Source: Xanthomonas sp. CFBP 8443 | GTDB taxonomy: Bacteria > Pseudomonadota > Gammaproteobacteria > Xanthomonadales > Xanthomonadaceae | Reading direction: 5' to 3' | Assembly: GCF_025666195.1 (NCBI RefSeq) | Contig: NZ_CP102592.1 | Coordinates: 4,402,001-4,466,000, forward strand | DNA: 64,000 bases | Part shown: positions 45,101 through 53,429 of the stretch, one piece after another | Numbering within the stretch: position 1 is the first letter of the stretch | Layout: every line of letters starts with the position of its first letter | Position numbers and translations under genes: made by a program | The notes under the pieces: model-generated | Told to the model about the DNA's origin: nothing | Databases searched by the model: none | Seen by the model: the letters and a program-made list of their open reading frames with translations, nothing else

Positions 45101-45252
45101 GCGCTCACCGTGACGATCGGGAAATCGATGTCGGGGAAGCTCTGCACCTTCATCGCCAGGAATCCGCCGATCCCGGCGAGCGTCAACAGGATGAACAGCA
45201 GCGACGTGGCGACCGGATTGCGGATCGACCAGGTGGACACATTGAGGCTCAT
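42148..45252 (-). CDS. RND-family efflux pump (HAE1/MdtB-like)
   Basis: This 1034-aa protein has the usual RND length and layout: TM1 near the N-terminus, two large periplasmic loops and 12 TM helices in all. TM4 carries the proton-relay aspartates (GVLVDDAIVEIENIERH); other conserved blocks are FPDIDFPIV, LPGASP and GITTKNSILLVDYI. It exports drugs or toxic compounds by proton antiport, as a trimer with the MFP and outer-membrane factor. Its ATG overlaps the stop of the MFP gene (ATGA), so the two are coupled. Confidence 0.93.
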   Translation of the reverse strand: MSLNVSTWSIRNPVATSLLFILLTLAGIGGFLAMKVQSFPDIDFPIVTVSAELPGASPPQLESDVARKIEDALANIPRIKHITSTLTDGTATVTAEFHLDKPVQEAMDDVRDAVSSTRADLPADLRDPVITKVDLASKPVLTYTVTSTRLDGEALSWFVDNLVRKRLLAVPGIGAVSRVGGVTREVRVELDPDRLLALNATAADISAQVRELQQEASGGRVEVGGAEQSVRTIATVATADDIAALDVSLGDGRRVRLDQLATVTDTAAEPRSLALFDGRPAVGFDVLRARGAGEIDVADAARAIVQELKAAHPEMQFTEAVNSVDPVVDNYRGSMTLLLEGAVLAVLVVFFFLRDWRATVIAAVALPLSAIPTFAVMYLLGFSLNIVSLLSLSLVIGVLVDDAIVEIENIERHLLMGKPPMRAAIEAADEIGLAVVATTFTLIAVFLPTSLMGGVVGKYFVQFGWTAAIAVFFSLVVARMLTPTMAAYLLKAPKHAPASPKWIAVYLQWVHACLRHRAATLGATALLVLGGLAIALQLPGEFIPADDGDQTQVTLSLPPGSRLAETRALAEQARRTLAAHPHVVSVYTAIGAPAASSDPDEGGGPAAGVTTAVLTANLTPRKDRGGATRQAIESQLREDLVLLPGARVSVGSGDSSEGYALVLAAEDGQLLAQHASRVERELRSIPGIGAVTSSASLVRPELVVRPDFARAADLGVTSAAIAETLRVATAGDYSQALAKLNLSERQVPIVVRLANSGRDDLDTLRRLPVPGARGPVPLESVADLQILSGPSELTRYDRTRNVDLSVELNGLPLGEVEAAAAALPSLRTLPKGVSVAATGDAEAMGELATGFAIAMLSGVLCVYMVLVLLLKDFAQPLTVLVALVLSVPGAFVALLATGSTLSMPSMIGLIMLMGITTKNSILLVDYIVIARRDHGLDRLAAIVDACRKRARPIVMTTIAMGAGMLPIAIGLGADPSFRSPMAIGVIGGLITSTVLCLLVIPVAYSYMDDAIEAAKARLKGRADAAARGAAGSGA

Positions 45253-46424
45253 GGCGCGGCCCCGCGCGAGGCCGCCGCAGTCGGCCGCGCGGGATCGGCG
45301 GCGGCGCTGCGCCCGGCGCTGCCGGCGCCGCGCACCACCCTGACCGTGTCGCCCTCGCTCAGGAAACTCAGCCCCGACGCGACGATCGCCTCGGCAGCGG
45401 CCAGCCCGCCGACGATCTCGATGCGCTCGCCCACGCGCCGCCCGACCGCCACCTTGGTCAGCATGACGCTGGACTCGGGATCCAGGCGCATCACGTAGTG
45501 GAAGCCGTCGCGCAGCACCACCGCGCCCTGCGGCACGGTCAGCGCCTGGCTCGCGCCGACTTCGATGTGCCCGCGCGCGAACGCACCGGCCTGCAGCGCG
45601 CGGCCGGGCGGCAGATCCACATAGACCAGGCCGGTGTGCGTCTGCGCATCGATGGCCGGCGCGACGATCCGCAGCCGGCCCTCGATGGGCGGCTGCCCGT
45701 GCACGGCGATCACCGCGCGCTGCCCCGGGGCCAGCCTTGCGATGTCCGCCATCGCCACGGTCGCCCGCCATTCGAGCCGGCCGTCCTGGATCAGGCGGAA
45801 CAGTTCCTGTCCCGCCGGCATCACCGCGCCGACCGTGGCCGAGCGCGAGGTGATGATTCCGTCGCCGGGCGCGAGCACCCGCGTCTGCGCCAGCCGCAGG
45901 CGGTGCCGCGTCTCGATCGCCTGCGCCACGTCCAGCCTGGCCAGCGCCGTCCTGGCCGCCACGACCAGCTGATCGACCTGCTGGGTCGACATGGCGCCCG
46001 ATTTGTCCAGTTTCCGCGCGCGTTCGGCATTGGCCTGCGCCTCCCAGGATTGCGCCTTGGCCTGTGCCACCGACGCCTGCGCCTCGGCCAGGTCGGCGGC
46101 CACCATCTCCGGCGCGAACTGCGCCAGCAGCTGGCCGCGCCGCACCGTATCGCCCACGTTGACCTTCACCTCGGTGAGGCGCAGGCCATCCACTTCGGTG
46201 CCGACACTGGCTTCCTGCCACGCGGCGATGTTGCCGCTGGCCGGGATGCGCACGGGCAGCGTGGCCACCTGCGCCGTCGTCATGACCACGGACAGCACGG
46301 GCACCGGCGCTGCGGCGGTTGCGTCGGCCTGGCTGTCGCTTCCGGGTTTCACGGCCACCACCACCAGGGCAATGGCAATCATCAGGACCACCGCGCCGAT
46401 GGGCACGATTCGGCGTTGCTTCAT
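45249..46424 (-). CDS. RND membrane fusion protein
   Basis: This 391-aa periplasmic adaptor has an N-terminal membrane anchor (about 7-25), a barrel/lipoyl domain (GNIAAWQEASVGTEVDG, VNVGDTVRRGQLLAQF, GIITSRSATVGAVM), an alpha-hairpin (about 110-180) and a membrane-proximal domain (VGRRVGERIEIVGGL). No lipobox is visible. AAGGAA precedes the ATG at 46424. It is the first gene of the efflux operon, and a perfect AATGTCGCG direct repeat lies 71-90 bp upstream. Confidence 0.92.
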   Translation of the reverse strand: MKQRRIVPIGAVVLMIAIALVVVAVKPGSDSQADATAAAPVPVLSVVMTTAQVATLPVRIPASGNIAAWQEASVGTEVDGLRLTEVKVNVGDTVRRGQLLAQFAPEMVAADLAEAQASVAQAKAQSWEAQANAERARKLDKSGAMSTQQVDQLVVAARTALARLDVAQAIETRHRLRLAQTRVLAPGDGIITSRSATVGAVMPAGQELFRLIQDGRLEWRATVAMADIARLAPGQRAVIAVHGQPPIEGRLRIVAPAIDAQTHTGLVYVDLPPGRALQAGAFARGHIEVGASQALTVPQGAVVLRDGFHYVMRLDPESSVMLTKVAVGRRVGERIEIVGGLAAAEAIVASGLSFLSEGDTVRVVRGAGSAGRSAAADPARPTAAASRGAAP

Positions 46425-46494
46425 TGGGATTCCTTCGCTTGTGGCGCGCTTGCCGCTCGGCCCGAGAGGGGGCCTGCGCCGATCATCGGCCGCG

Positions 46495-46514
46495 AATGTC
46501 GCGGAAATGTCGCG
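46495..46514. promoter_or_regulatory. Direct repeat (AATGTCGCG x2, 11-bp period) upstream of RND operon
   Basis: Two identical 9-bp copies at 46495 and 46506, offset by 11 bp, form the clearest member of the three-site set shared with the mipA-like and lpxO-like genes. This is the typical layout of a tandem OmpR-family site. Confidence 0.6.
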
Positions 46515-46627
46515 CGCGGTCGCGGCCGGCGGTCGTCAGCAAAAGCTCAGAGCGATCGCAGTGCTCGATGGCGCAAGCGGTGGCGCCGCGCCTGCGCGAG
46601 AGTCGCGCAGCGGCATGCCAAATAAGC

Positions 46628-46712
46628 GGTGCTGGAATCGGCGATATCGCCATTCTTCTCCAGAGTGATCTCCAGGGTGACGATCAGCACGCTGCGCAGC
46701 ACGTCGAGGCCG
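46628..46712 (-). pseudogene. Fragment of a type I methionine aminopeptidase gene
   Basis: The minus-strand translation gives VLRSVLIV, then ITLEKNGDIADSSTAYL, nearly the metal-binding core of the intact enzyme encoded at 52653-53429. By hand alignment, 70 of the first 79 bases are identical without gaps to 53106-53184. The NLD metal-ligand Asp is changed to Glu, and the homology fades on both sides, so this is a decayed partial copy, not a gene. Confidence 0.7.
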
Positions 46713-46896
46713 GAGAGGCGGCCGCGCTGCACGAAGGCACGCCGGCTGGCGCGCCGAACTACGCATGCGCAACGCGGCGGTACGCCCGACGCGTCCGCCG
46801 TGACGCCGCACCCGGCCCGCAGTTCCTGCGCGGTGGCGAGGCGGGTGCATTTCATCTTGCGCACGCGCGCCGCCACCGATGACGCAGGCGCTTACC

Positions 46897-47817
46897 TCAC
46901 TTGAACACCGGGATCGTCCCGGACGCGGTGCTGCGGTCGCCCGCGGCCTTCAGCTTCCGGCCCAGGTCGCGGATGCGCTGCTCGCCGGCCGCGAGCGCCT
47001 GCGCCGAGGTGTGCACCGAGTAGTTGCCCATGTGCAGCGCATGCGGATGCGGCACCGCCGAGCCGAGCACGAACACCGCCGGCTCCTGCCCGCGCGCTTC
47101 CAGCGCGATCGGCGCGCCGTCGTCGGCGAAGATCACCATCTCGCCACGCGACACCGGCGCACCGGCATCGAGCGCGCCACTTGCGAGCGCCAGCCACGCC
47201 ACCTGGTGGCCGGCCGGCGGCTGGTAGACCCAGCGCTCGCCCGGACGCAGCGTGACCAGCAGGTAGTTGATCCCGTCCGGCGCGTCGATCGGGCTGTGGA
47301 TGCCGTCGTAGTGGCCGATCACCACGTGCGCGGGCCCGGCCGTGGCCATGTCCTGCGCTTCGACGTAACGGCTCTGCGGTTCCGAGGTCTCCAGCGCCGC
47401 CGGCAGCGCCAGCCACAGCTGGAAACCCTGGATGTGCGACGCGTCGGGCGGCGGGGTCATCTCCTTGCCGTGCCACACGCCGATCCCGGCGCGCATCCAT
47501 TCCACGCCGCCGTAGCCGATCTCGCCGCGGCCGCTGCCCGGGTCGTCGTAGCGCATCGTGCCTTCGGTGAACACGGTGACCGTGGCGATGCCCGAATGCG
47601 GATGCAGCGGCATGCCGGCCATCGCCTGCAGGGTCGGGCCCTGCGCCTCGAAGATATCCAGGAACACGAACGGCTTCAGCGCCTGGCCGAGATCGGACGG
47701 GCTCATCAGCCGGGTGATGGGACCTGCGCCATGGCCGCGGGTGCGGTACACGATGGCACGCAGCGCCGCAGACGCAGGCGTGGCGAGGGGAAGAACCGGG
47801 GTGGACAGGGTCTGCAT
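46897..47817 (-). CDS. Pirin-family protein
   Basis: This 306-aa bicupin protein has the N-terminal pirin signature blocks (PFVFLDIFEAQG, MPLHPHSGIATVTVFTEG, YGGVEWMRAGIGVWHGKE). The iron-binding His residues lie in HPHSG, and the Pirin_C domain in the second half has VAWLALASGAL and RGEMVIFADDG. Bacterial pirins include quercetin dioxygenases and stress proteins. The start at 47817 has GGGAG upstream; an alternative ATG at 47838 overlaps the DoxX stop as ATGA. It is the last gene of the ycaC-doxX-pirin set. Confidence 0.88.
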   Translation of the reverse strand: MQTLSTPVLPLATPASAALRAIVYRTRGHGAGPITRLMSPSDLGQALKPFVFLDIFEAQGPTLQAMAGMPLHPHSGIATVTVFTEGTMRYDDPGSGRGEIGYGGVEWMRAGIGVWHGKEMTPPPDASHIQGFQLWLALPAALETSEPQSRYVEAQDMATAGPAHVVIGHYDGIHSPIDAPDGINYLLVTLRPGERWVYQPPAGHQVAWLALASGALDAGAPVSRGEMVIFADDGAPIALEARGQEPAVFVLGSAVPHPHALHMGNYSVHTSAQALAAGEQRIRDLGRKLKAAGDRSTASGTIPVFK

Positions 47818-47834
47818 GGCGTGCGCTCCCGCGT

Positions 47835-48245
47835 TCATGCCGGACGCGCGGTGCGCAGCACCGTCGCGAAGTGGCCGCGATGCAACCAGGCGACCGTGGC
47901 GGTGACCAGCATCAGCACGATCGCCGGGATCGGGCTGCCGCCGATCACGAACAGGTGCACGCCGGCGGCCACGAACATCATCGCCGCCAGCCAGGCGCCG
48001 GAGAACGCGACGGTGGCCGGCAGCAGCAGCGCGATCGCGCCGATCACCTCGATCACGCCGGTGACGATGCGGAACCACTGGCCGAGGCCGATGTGGTCGA
48101 ACACCTCGACCATCATCGGCACGCCGGCCAGCTTGGCGCCGCCGGCCGCCAGGAAGGCCGCGGCGGCGAAGACCCGCAGCGTCCAGGACAGGCCACGGGT
48201 GAAGCGCCCGGACGGCGCGTGGTTGGGAAAGGAAGAGGTGGTCAT
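47835..48245 (-). CDS. DoxX-family membrane protein
   Basis: This 136-aa protein has four transmembrane helices and the DoxX blocks FLAAGGAKLAGVPMMVEVFDHIG (split as FLAAGGAKLAG and MVEVFDHIGLGQWFR), GVIEVIGAIALLLP and FVAAGVHLFVIGG. DoxX-type proteins are linked to thiol/redox and oxidative-stress handling. It is encoded between the ycaC-like and pirin genes on the same strand. Confidence 0.88.
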   Translation of the reverse strand: MTTSSFPNHAPSGRFTRGLSWTLRVFAAAAFLAAGGAKLAGVPMMVEVFDHIGLGQWFRIVTGVIEVIGAIALLLPATVAFSGAWLAAMMFVAAGVHLFVIGGSPIPAIVLMLVTATVAWLHRGHFATVLRTARPA

Positions 48246-48352
48246 GGTGTGCGGTCTCGATGGAGTGTGAAGAGGAATAGCGATGCAGCGGGCGCTGCCG
48301 CCATGCCGATGCGGCGGTGCGTTGGCGCGCACCGCCGCAGGCATGCGCAGGC

Positions 48353-48961
48353 TCAGCGCGCGGCCAGCGCCTGCAGTTCCGGGACGTACCAGGCGAACAG
48401 TTCGCGCGCCTTGTCGGCCAGCGGGGATTTCCAGTCGCGGAACAGTTCGGTCCACAGCGCCAGCGCCGTGGTCGGCACCGCGCCGGCCGCGGTCAACCGC
48501 TCGATCGCGGTGCGGTGCGCCAGTTGCGACATGCCGCCGACCGCATCGACCACGAACATCGCCTCGTACCCGTCGCGCAGCGCGTCCACGACCGGGAACG
48601 CCAGGCAGATCTCGGTGTACAGCGCGCCGAACACCAGCCGCTTGCGGCCGGTGCGTTCGATCGCCGCGCGGAAGGCGCCGTCTTCCCATGCGTTCATCGA
48701 GCTGCGGTCGATGACTTCCACGCCCGGCAGTTCCTCCAGGATCGAGGCGCGGGTCGGCCCGTTGACGCCCATCTGCACGCCAACGGTGCTCAACACCACC
48801 GGGATGCCGAACGCCTTGGCCGCCTTGATCAACAGGCGCACGTTCAGATCGATCGTCGCCGCGTCGGTCTCCGAACGCACGTGCTCGAACATTTCCTTCT
48901 GGTAGTCGATCAGGACCAGGGCCACGTCTTCCGACCGCCACACGCCTTTGCTGTTGCTCAT
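48353..48961 (-). CDS. YcaC-like isochorismatase-family hydrolase
   Basis: This 202-aa cysteine hydrolase fold has Asp19 (LVLIDYQ) and nucleophile Cys119 (TEICLAFP). SMNAWEDG and GRKRLVFGALYTE match the YcaC subgroup. The lysine expected in classical isochorismatases is not obvious; the aligned segment reads VIDRSSMNAW. The start at 48961 was chosen for GAGGAGACGG upstream. It is divergent from a LysR regulator gene that probably controls it with doxX and pirin. The substrate is unknown. Confidence 0.87.
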   Translation of the reverse strand: MSNSKGVWRSEDVALVLIDYQKEMFEHVRSETDAATIDLNVRLLIKAAKAFGIPVVLSTVGVQMGVNGPTRASILEELPGVEVIDRSSMNAWEDGAFRAAIERTGRKRLVFGALYTEICLAFPVVDALRDGYEAMFVVDAVGGMSQLAHRTAIERLTAAGAVPTTALALWTELFRDWKSPLADKARELFAWYVPELQALAAR

Positions 48962-49076
48962 TGCCGTCTCCTCGGTGGCCGCCGGGATGGCGACCTTGGA
49001 GCAGACTTTGACGTTCCCCATTCCGGCATACTAGCCACACAAACCGGCATTCCGTGTCGCAGAAACAGGAACACTC

Positions 49077-49940
49077 ATGGACATCGAGGATCTCCGCACC
49101 TTCGTCGAGGTGGCCGATGCCGGCGGCGTGTCGCCGGCCGCGCGCCGCCTGGGCCTGGCCAAGTCCATCGTCAGCCGCCGCCTGCTCCGGCTCGAGGAGG
49201 AACTGGGCACCCAGTTGCTCGCCCGCACCACCCGCGGCGCGGCCGTCACCGAGGCCGGCGCCACCTTCCGCGAACACGCCGCGCGCATCTGCGCCGAGAT
49301 GGACGTGGCGCGCGAGACCATCTTCCCGGCCGGCGACCTGCGCGGACGCCTGCGCATCGCCGCGCCGCTGACCTTCGGCCCCACCCACCTGGCGCCGGTG
49401 CTCGCCGAACTGGCGCGCCGGCACCCCGCGCTGCACGTGCACACCTGCTACAGCGACCGCTACATCGACCTGGTCGCCGAGGGCTTCGACTGCGCCATCC
49501 GGCTCGGCTACCTGCCCGACTCCAGCCTGGTCGCGCGCCGCGTGGCGCCGATGCGCGGCAGCCTGGTGGCCACCCCCGGCTACCTGCGCGAGCACGGCGA
49601 ACCGGACACGCCCGAGGCGCTGCTGGCGCACGAAGCGCTGATGCAGGGCACCGAGGCCTGGCGGCTGACGGACGGCGACAAGACGATCACCCTGCACCCG
49701 CGCGGGCGCTTCAAGGCCGACAACGGCGTCGCGCTGACCGCCGCCGCCCTGGCCGGGCTCGGCATCGCCGCATTGCCGGATTTCCTGATCGCCGACCACA
49801 TCGCCTCCGGCGCGTTGGTGCGGGTGCTGACCGACTACCCCCCGTCCGCGGTCGGCCTGTACGTGGTCAGGCCGCCGGCCGCGCACCCTGCGCGCAAGAT
49901 CCGCGTGCTGACCGACCTGCTGATCGAGCACTTCGGCTGA
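49077..49940 (+). CDS. LysR-family regulator
   Basis: This 287-aa protein has the N-terminal LysR HTH (1-60; DLRTFVEVADAGGVSPAARR, LAKSIVSRRLLRLEEELG, LLARTTRGAAVTEAG) and a substrate-binding domain (about 88-285; GRLRIAAPLTFGPTHLAPVL, DCAIRLGYLPDSSLVARRV). AGGAAC precedes the ATG. The divergent ycaC-doxX-pirin genes are the likely targets, with the 115-bp intergenic region as operator. Confidence 0.9.
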   Translation: MDIEDLRTFVEVADAGGVSPAARRLGLAKSIVSRRLLRLEEELGTQLLARTTRGAAVTEAGATFREHAARICAEMDVARETIFPAGDLRGRLRIAAPLTFGPTHLAPVLAELARRHPALHVHTCYSDRYIDLVAEGFDCAIRLGYLPDSSLVARRVAPMRGSLVATPGYLREHGEPDTPEALLAHEALMQGTEAWRLTDGDKTITLHPRGRFKADNGVALTAAALAGLGIAALPDFLIADHIASGALVRVLTDYPPSAVGLYVVRPPAAHPARKIRVLTDLLIEHFG

Positions 49941-50348
49941 GGCGCATCCTGCGTCGGCGCGATTCGTGCAGGTGCACAGGTGCGCCCGAAGGCCGATGGC
50001 GAACTACGCGCAACCATCGATTCGCAAAGCTGCTGCACTGGATCGACGCCGCGAGCCCACGGTTGAACTGCCGACGCTACAACGTGAGCGGCGGCATGCT
50101 CGCGCAATCACAAGCCACATGGACACGCACCCTTTCGCAGCACAGGCGGTGCATCGCGCGCAGGTGCGATCGACAACGCTCCACCTAGTATCGCCTGCAG
50201 CGTTTGCCTGCGACAGCAAGCAACCATCCAGCCGATGGAGCCGGCTCCACCACCGTCAGGAAGGCGCGATAACGGCAGCGCAGATCGGCTAGGGTAAAAC
50301 CGCGCGTTTGCTACGATGCGCCGACTTGGAACCGCACAAGCAACGATC
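49941..50348. other. Intergenic region, nothing recognised
   Basis: About 400 bp between the LysR gene and the Gfo/Idh/MocA gene. ORFs in it are short, arginine-rich and lack ribosome-binding sites. No repeat or RNA gene was recognised. Confidence 0.5.
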
Positions 50349-51392
50349 ATGGCGCCAATGAAGTTTCCCGAACCCGACCTGTTTTCCCCGGGTCGAGGCG
50401 AGCCATCCCTGCGCTGGGGCGTGCTCGGCCCGGGATCGATCGCGTCGGCGTTCGTCGACGCGCTGCGCAGCCACACCCGGCAGCGGCCATTCGCGGTCGC
50501 CTCGCGAAATCCCGAACGCGCCGACGCCTTTGCCAGGACCTGGGGGCTGCAGCGCGCGTACGACAGCTACGAGGCGTTGGTCGAGGATCCCGAAGTCGAC
50601 ATCGTCTACGTTGCCACGCCCCACAGCGAGCATCTGGCGAATGGATTGCTGGCCTTGCGCGCGGGCAAGCATGTGCTGATCGAAAAGCCGATCGCGATGC
50701 GCGCGGACGACGCGCGCCTGCTGGTTCGGGAAGCGCGCGAGCGCGGGCGTTTCCTGATGGAGGCCATGTGGAGCCGGTATCTTCCGCACACCTCGGTGCT
50801 GCGGAAGTTGCTGGCCGACGGCGCGATCGGCGACGTGCGCCATGTCTTTGCGGACTTGAGCCAATTGGGCCCCAGCGACCCCGCGCATCGCCTGCACAAA
50901 CCGGAACTCGGCGGCGGCGCGCTGCTCGACCTCGGCGTGTATACCGTGCAGCTCTCGTCGATGATCCTGGGCGCGCCCACGGCCATCGCGGCGAACGGCG
51001 CACTGACGGACGCCGGCGTCGACGCGTTTTCCACCGTGGTGCTGGCTCATGGACGGCACGCGCAATCGACACTGATCAGTTCGATCGTGGCCCGCAGCAG
51101 CTCCACTGCCTATGTCACCGGGACGGGGGGACGCATCGACCTCGGCGGGTCGTTCCACAATCCCACGACGCTATGCCTTGCCGGCAACGACTACGCCAGC
51201 GAGCCCTCGGTGTGGAAGGATCCCACCGGCATCGAGGGCTACGGCGGCCTTGCGTGGCAAGCGACAGCGGCCGCACGCTACATCGGCGAAGGCCGCACCG
51301 AGTCGCCGCTTCATCCGCTCGACGAGGTCATCCGGATCATGGCCACGCTGGACGCGGCGCGGGCGCAACTGGGCGCCGGCAGCGGTGACTGA
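50349..51392 (+). CDS. Gfo/Idh/MocA-family NAD(P)-dependent oxidoreductase
   Basis: This 347-aa protein has an N-terminal Rossmann domain (WGVLGPGSIASAFVDAL) and the family EKP motif (HVLIEKPIAM) carrying the catalytic-region lysine. The C-terminal alpha/beta domain begins FLMEAMWSRYLP and includes GGGALLDLGVYTVQL. It acts on a sugar or inositol-like substrate not identifiable here. The ATG at 50349 was chosen over 50316; an internal ATG at 50358 is also possible. The next gene's GTG overlaps its stop. Confidence 0.87.
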   Translation: MAPMKFPEPDLFSPGRGEPSLRWGVLGPGSIASAFVDALRSHTRQRPFAVASRNPERADAFARTWGLQRAYDSYEALVEDPEVDIVYVATPHSEHLANGLLALRAGKHVLIEKPIAMRADDARLLVREARERGRFLMEAMWSRYLPHTSVLRKLLADGAIGDVRHVFADLSQLGPSDPAHRLHKPELGGGALLDLGVYTVQLSSMILGAPTAIAANGALTDAGVDAFSTVVLAHGRHAQSTLISSIVARSSSTAYVTGTGGRIDLGGSFHNPTTLCLAGNDYASEPSVWKDPTGIEGYGGLAWQATAAARYIGEGRTESPLHPLDEVIRIMATLDAARAQLGAGSGD

Positions 51393-52281
51393 CACGCCAG
51401 GCGGTCGCGTCCTGCAGCCATGGCAGCGTTGCGAAGTCTGGATCGCGGATGTGGTGGAAGGCCGATCCCGGCTCGCCTTTGCAACGCAGGAGATTCTGCT
51501 CGAAGCGCCGAACTGGCTTGCGCACGAAGACGCGCTGCTCCTGAACGGCAACGGCCGCCTGTTCCGGTTGTCGTTGTCCGACGCGCGCCTCGGCCCTGTC
51601 CCCATCTCGGGGATTCCGCCGATCAACAACGACCACGTGGTCGATCGCGCAGGGCGCCATGTCTATCTCTCGGCGGACGATGGCCACCTCTATCGTGCGC
51701 CAGTGGCCGGGGGCGCCGCCACGCGGATCTCGGAGGCCGCCGACATGATGCACTTCCTTCATGGCATCGACCCTGCCGGGGCGCAGTTGGCCTTCATCGG
51801 CGTGCACCGCGGCGGGACGCCTGGCGCGCAGCAGGCGCAGGTCCACACCATGTCCACAGCAGGTGGCGGCTACCGCCAGTTGACGCATGGCCTCGGTCCC
51901 GCGGACGGCTGCGAATACAGCCCGGACGGACAATGGCTCTACTTCAACACCGAAGCGTTCGACGGCCGCATGCAGATCGCACGCATGCGCGCGGATGGGA
52001 GCGAGATCGCGCAATTGACGTTCGACGATTGCGCGAACTGGTTTCCCCACATGTCGCCGGATGGAACCAAGCTCGTCTACCTGGCGTTTCCTCCCGGCAC
52101 CCAGGGCCACCCGGGCGACGTCTGGGTGGAGATCAAACGGATCGACCTGCCCGAGTGGCGATCCGGCAAGACCCTCGCGCGCGTCTACGGCGGACAAGGC
52201 AGCATGAACGTCAATAGCTGGTCCGCGGACGGCAGGTTCTTCGCGTATGCCGCTTATCCGACCGCAGGCATGCAGGCGTAG
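51385..52281 (+). CDS. TolB-like beta-propeller protein (cytoplasmic)
   Basis: The GTG at 51385 overlaps the end of the oxidoreductase gene by 8 bp (GTGACTGA). The 298-aa product has no signal peptide and contains WD40/TolB-like blades with repeats YSPDGQWLYFNTE, MSPDGTKLVYLAF and WSADGRFFAYAAY, plus weaker ones earlier. Translational coupling to a Gfo/Idh/MocA enzyme suggests sugar or sugar-acid metabolism; a lyase or ligand-binding role is inference. Confidence 0.82.
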   Translation: MTDTPGGRVLQPWQRCEVWIADVVEGRSRLAFATQEILLEAPNWLAHEDALLLNGNGRLFRLSLSDARLGPVPISGIPPINNDHVVDRAGRHVYLSADDGHLYRAPVAGGAATRISEAADMMHFLHGIDPAGAQLAFIGVHRGGTPGAQQAQVHTMSTAGGGYRQLTHGLGPADGCEYSPDGQWLYFNTEAFDGRMQIARMRADGSEIAQLTFDDCANWFPHMSPDGTKLVYLAFPPGTQGHPGDVWVEIKRIDLPEWRSGKTLARVYGGQGSMNVNSWSADGRFFAYAAYPTAGMQA

Positions 52282-52652
52282 CGCTTCGGCGCCGAGAACG
52301 GAAATGACGCGACGCTTCGAGCGCTGCGCGATGCAGTGCGCGGCGGCGCCCCCCTGCGCGAGGCGGCCTGCCTGGCGTTTTCCCGGTTCAGCGCAGGCAT
52401 CCGCTGCGGCCATCCCTCTCCCGACTTTCGCCAACCGAGCCGATCCTGCATGCCCTGTTGAGCGTGTAGGCCTGTGCCGTTCCAGTTCGTGCGACTGGAC
52501 GGACGCATCGTGGTCGCCCGCAACGGCGGCGTGCCGGCGCGTCTGCCCCGCGACACCATGTCGTCGGCGCCACGATGCGGGAGTCCGATGGTGCACGCGC
52601 CAGCTTCCGACAAACCGGCATACGCCCCGCCCCGCCCCGCACCGCACCCGCA
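52282..52652. other. Convergent intergenic region, nothing recognised
   Basis: About 370 bp between two convergent genes. No credible ORF, and no strong hairpin with a T-run was seen. Confidence 0.5.
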
Positions 52653-53429
52653 TCAGTCGATCCGACAAAGCGGTTTCTCATCGCACCGCAACGTCAGCAC
52701 ACGCACCCCTGTGCGCGTCACCGCCACCGTGTGTTCGAACTGCGCCGACAGCTTGCCGTCGCGGGTATGCACCGGCCACTGATCCGGCTCGGAGCGGATC
52801 GCCGCCCGGCCCTGGTTGAGCATCGGCTCGATGGTGAACACCATGCCTTCCTGCAGTTCCAGCCCGGTGCCGGCATGGCCGTAGTGCAGGATCTGCGGAT
52901 CCTCGTGCATCTCGCGGCCGATGCCGTGCCCGCAATACTCCTTCACCACGCTGTAGCCGTGCTCGCGTGCATGGCGGGCGATGGCGTGGCCGATGTCGCC
53001 CAGCCGCGCGCCGGGGCGCACCGCGGCGATGCCTTTCCACATCGCCTGGTAGGCCGTCTGCACCAGCCGCCGCGCCGGATAGGCGACCTCGCCGACCAGA
53101 TACGTGGTGCTGGAATCGGCGATGTAACCGTTCTTCTCCAGGGTGATGTCCAGGTTGACGATCTGCCCGCTGCGCAGCACGTCGTCGGCCGCGGGCACGC
53201 CGTGGCAGACCACGTCGTCGATCGAGGCGTTGAGCACGAACGGGAACCCGTACTGGCCCTTGCTGGCCGGCCGCGCACCCAGCTCCTCGACGATCATCCG
53301 TTCCACGAAGTCGTTGATCTGCAGCGTGCTGCGGCCTTCCAGCGGCAGCTGGTCCAACGCGTCGAACACCTGCGCCAGCAACCGGCCGGACGCGGCCATC
53401 AACGCGAGTTCGTCCGGCCGCTTGATCAC
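52653..53429 (-). CDS. map: Type I methionine aminopeptidase
   Basis: This 258-aa enzyme removes N-terminal Met from nascent proteins. It keeps His76 (CHGVP), the five metal ligands Asp94 (NLDIT), Asp105 (IADSS), His168 (CGHGIG), Glu201 (FTIEPM) and Glu232 (QFEHTV). The start is a GTG at 53429 that overlaps the stop of the ParD-like gene (GTGA). The sequence is diverged from housekeeping enzymes (ITLEKNGYIAD instead of the usual VxxDGxHGD), and the operon context suggests an accessory second MetAP. Confidence 0.9.
   Translation of the reverse strand: MIKRPDELALMAASGRLLAQVFDALDQLPLEGRSTLQINDFVERMIVEELGARPASKGQYGFPFVLNASIDDVVCHGVPAADDVLRSGQIVNLDITLEKNGYIADSSTTYLVGEVAYPARRLVQTAYQAMWKGIAAVRPGARLGDIGHAIARHAREHGYSVVKEYCGHGIGREMHEDPQILHYGHAGTGLELQEGMVFTIEPMLNQGRAAIRSEPDQWPVHTRDGKLSAQFEHTVAVTRTGVRVLTLRCDEKPLCRID

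Larger units (their letters stand above)
46425..46896. other. Intergenic region with operon promoter and map remnant
   Basis: About 470 bp. Its left part carries the RND operon regulatory repeat (46495-46514). Its middle carries a methionine-aminopeptidase gene fragment (46628-46712). The rest shows no gene I can support. Confidence 0.5.
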
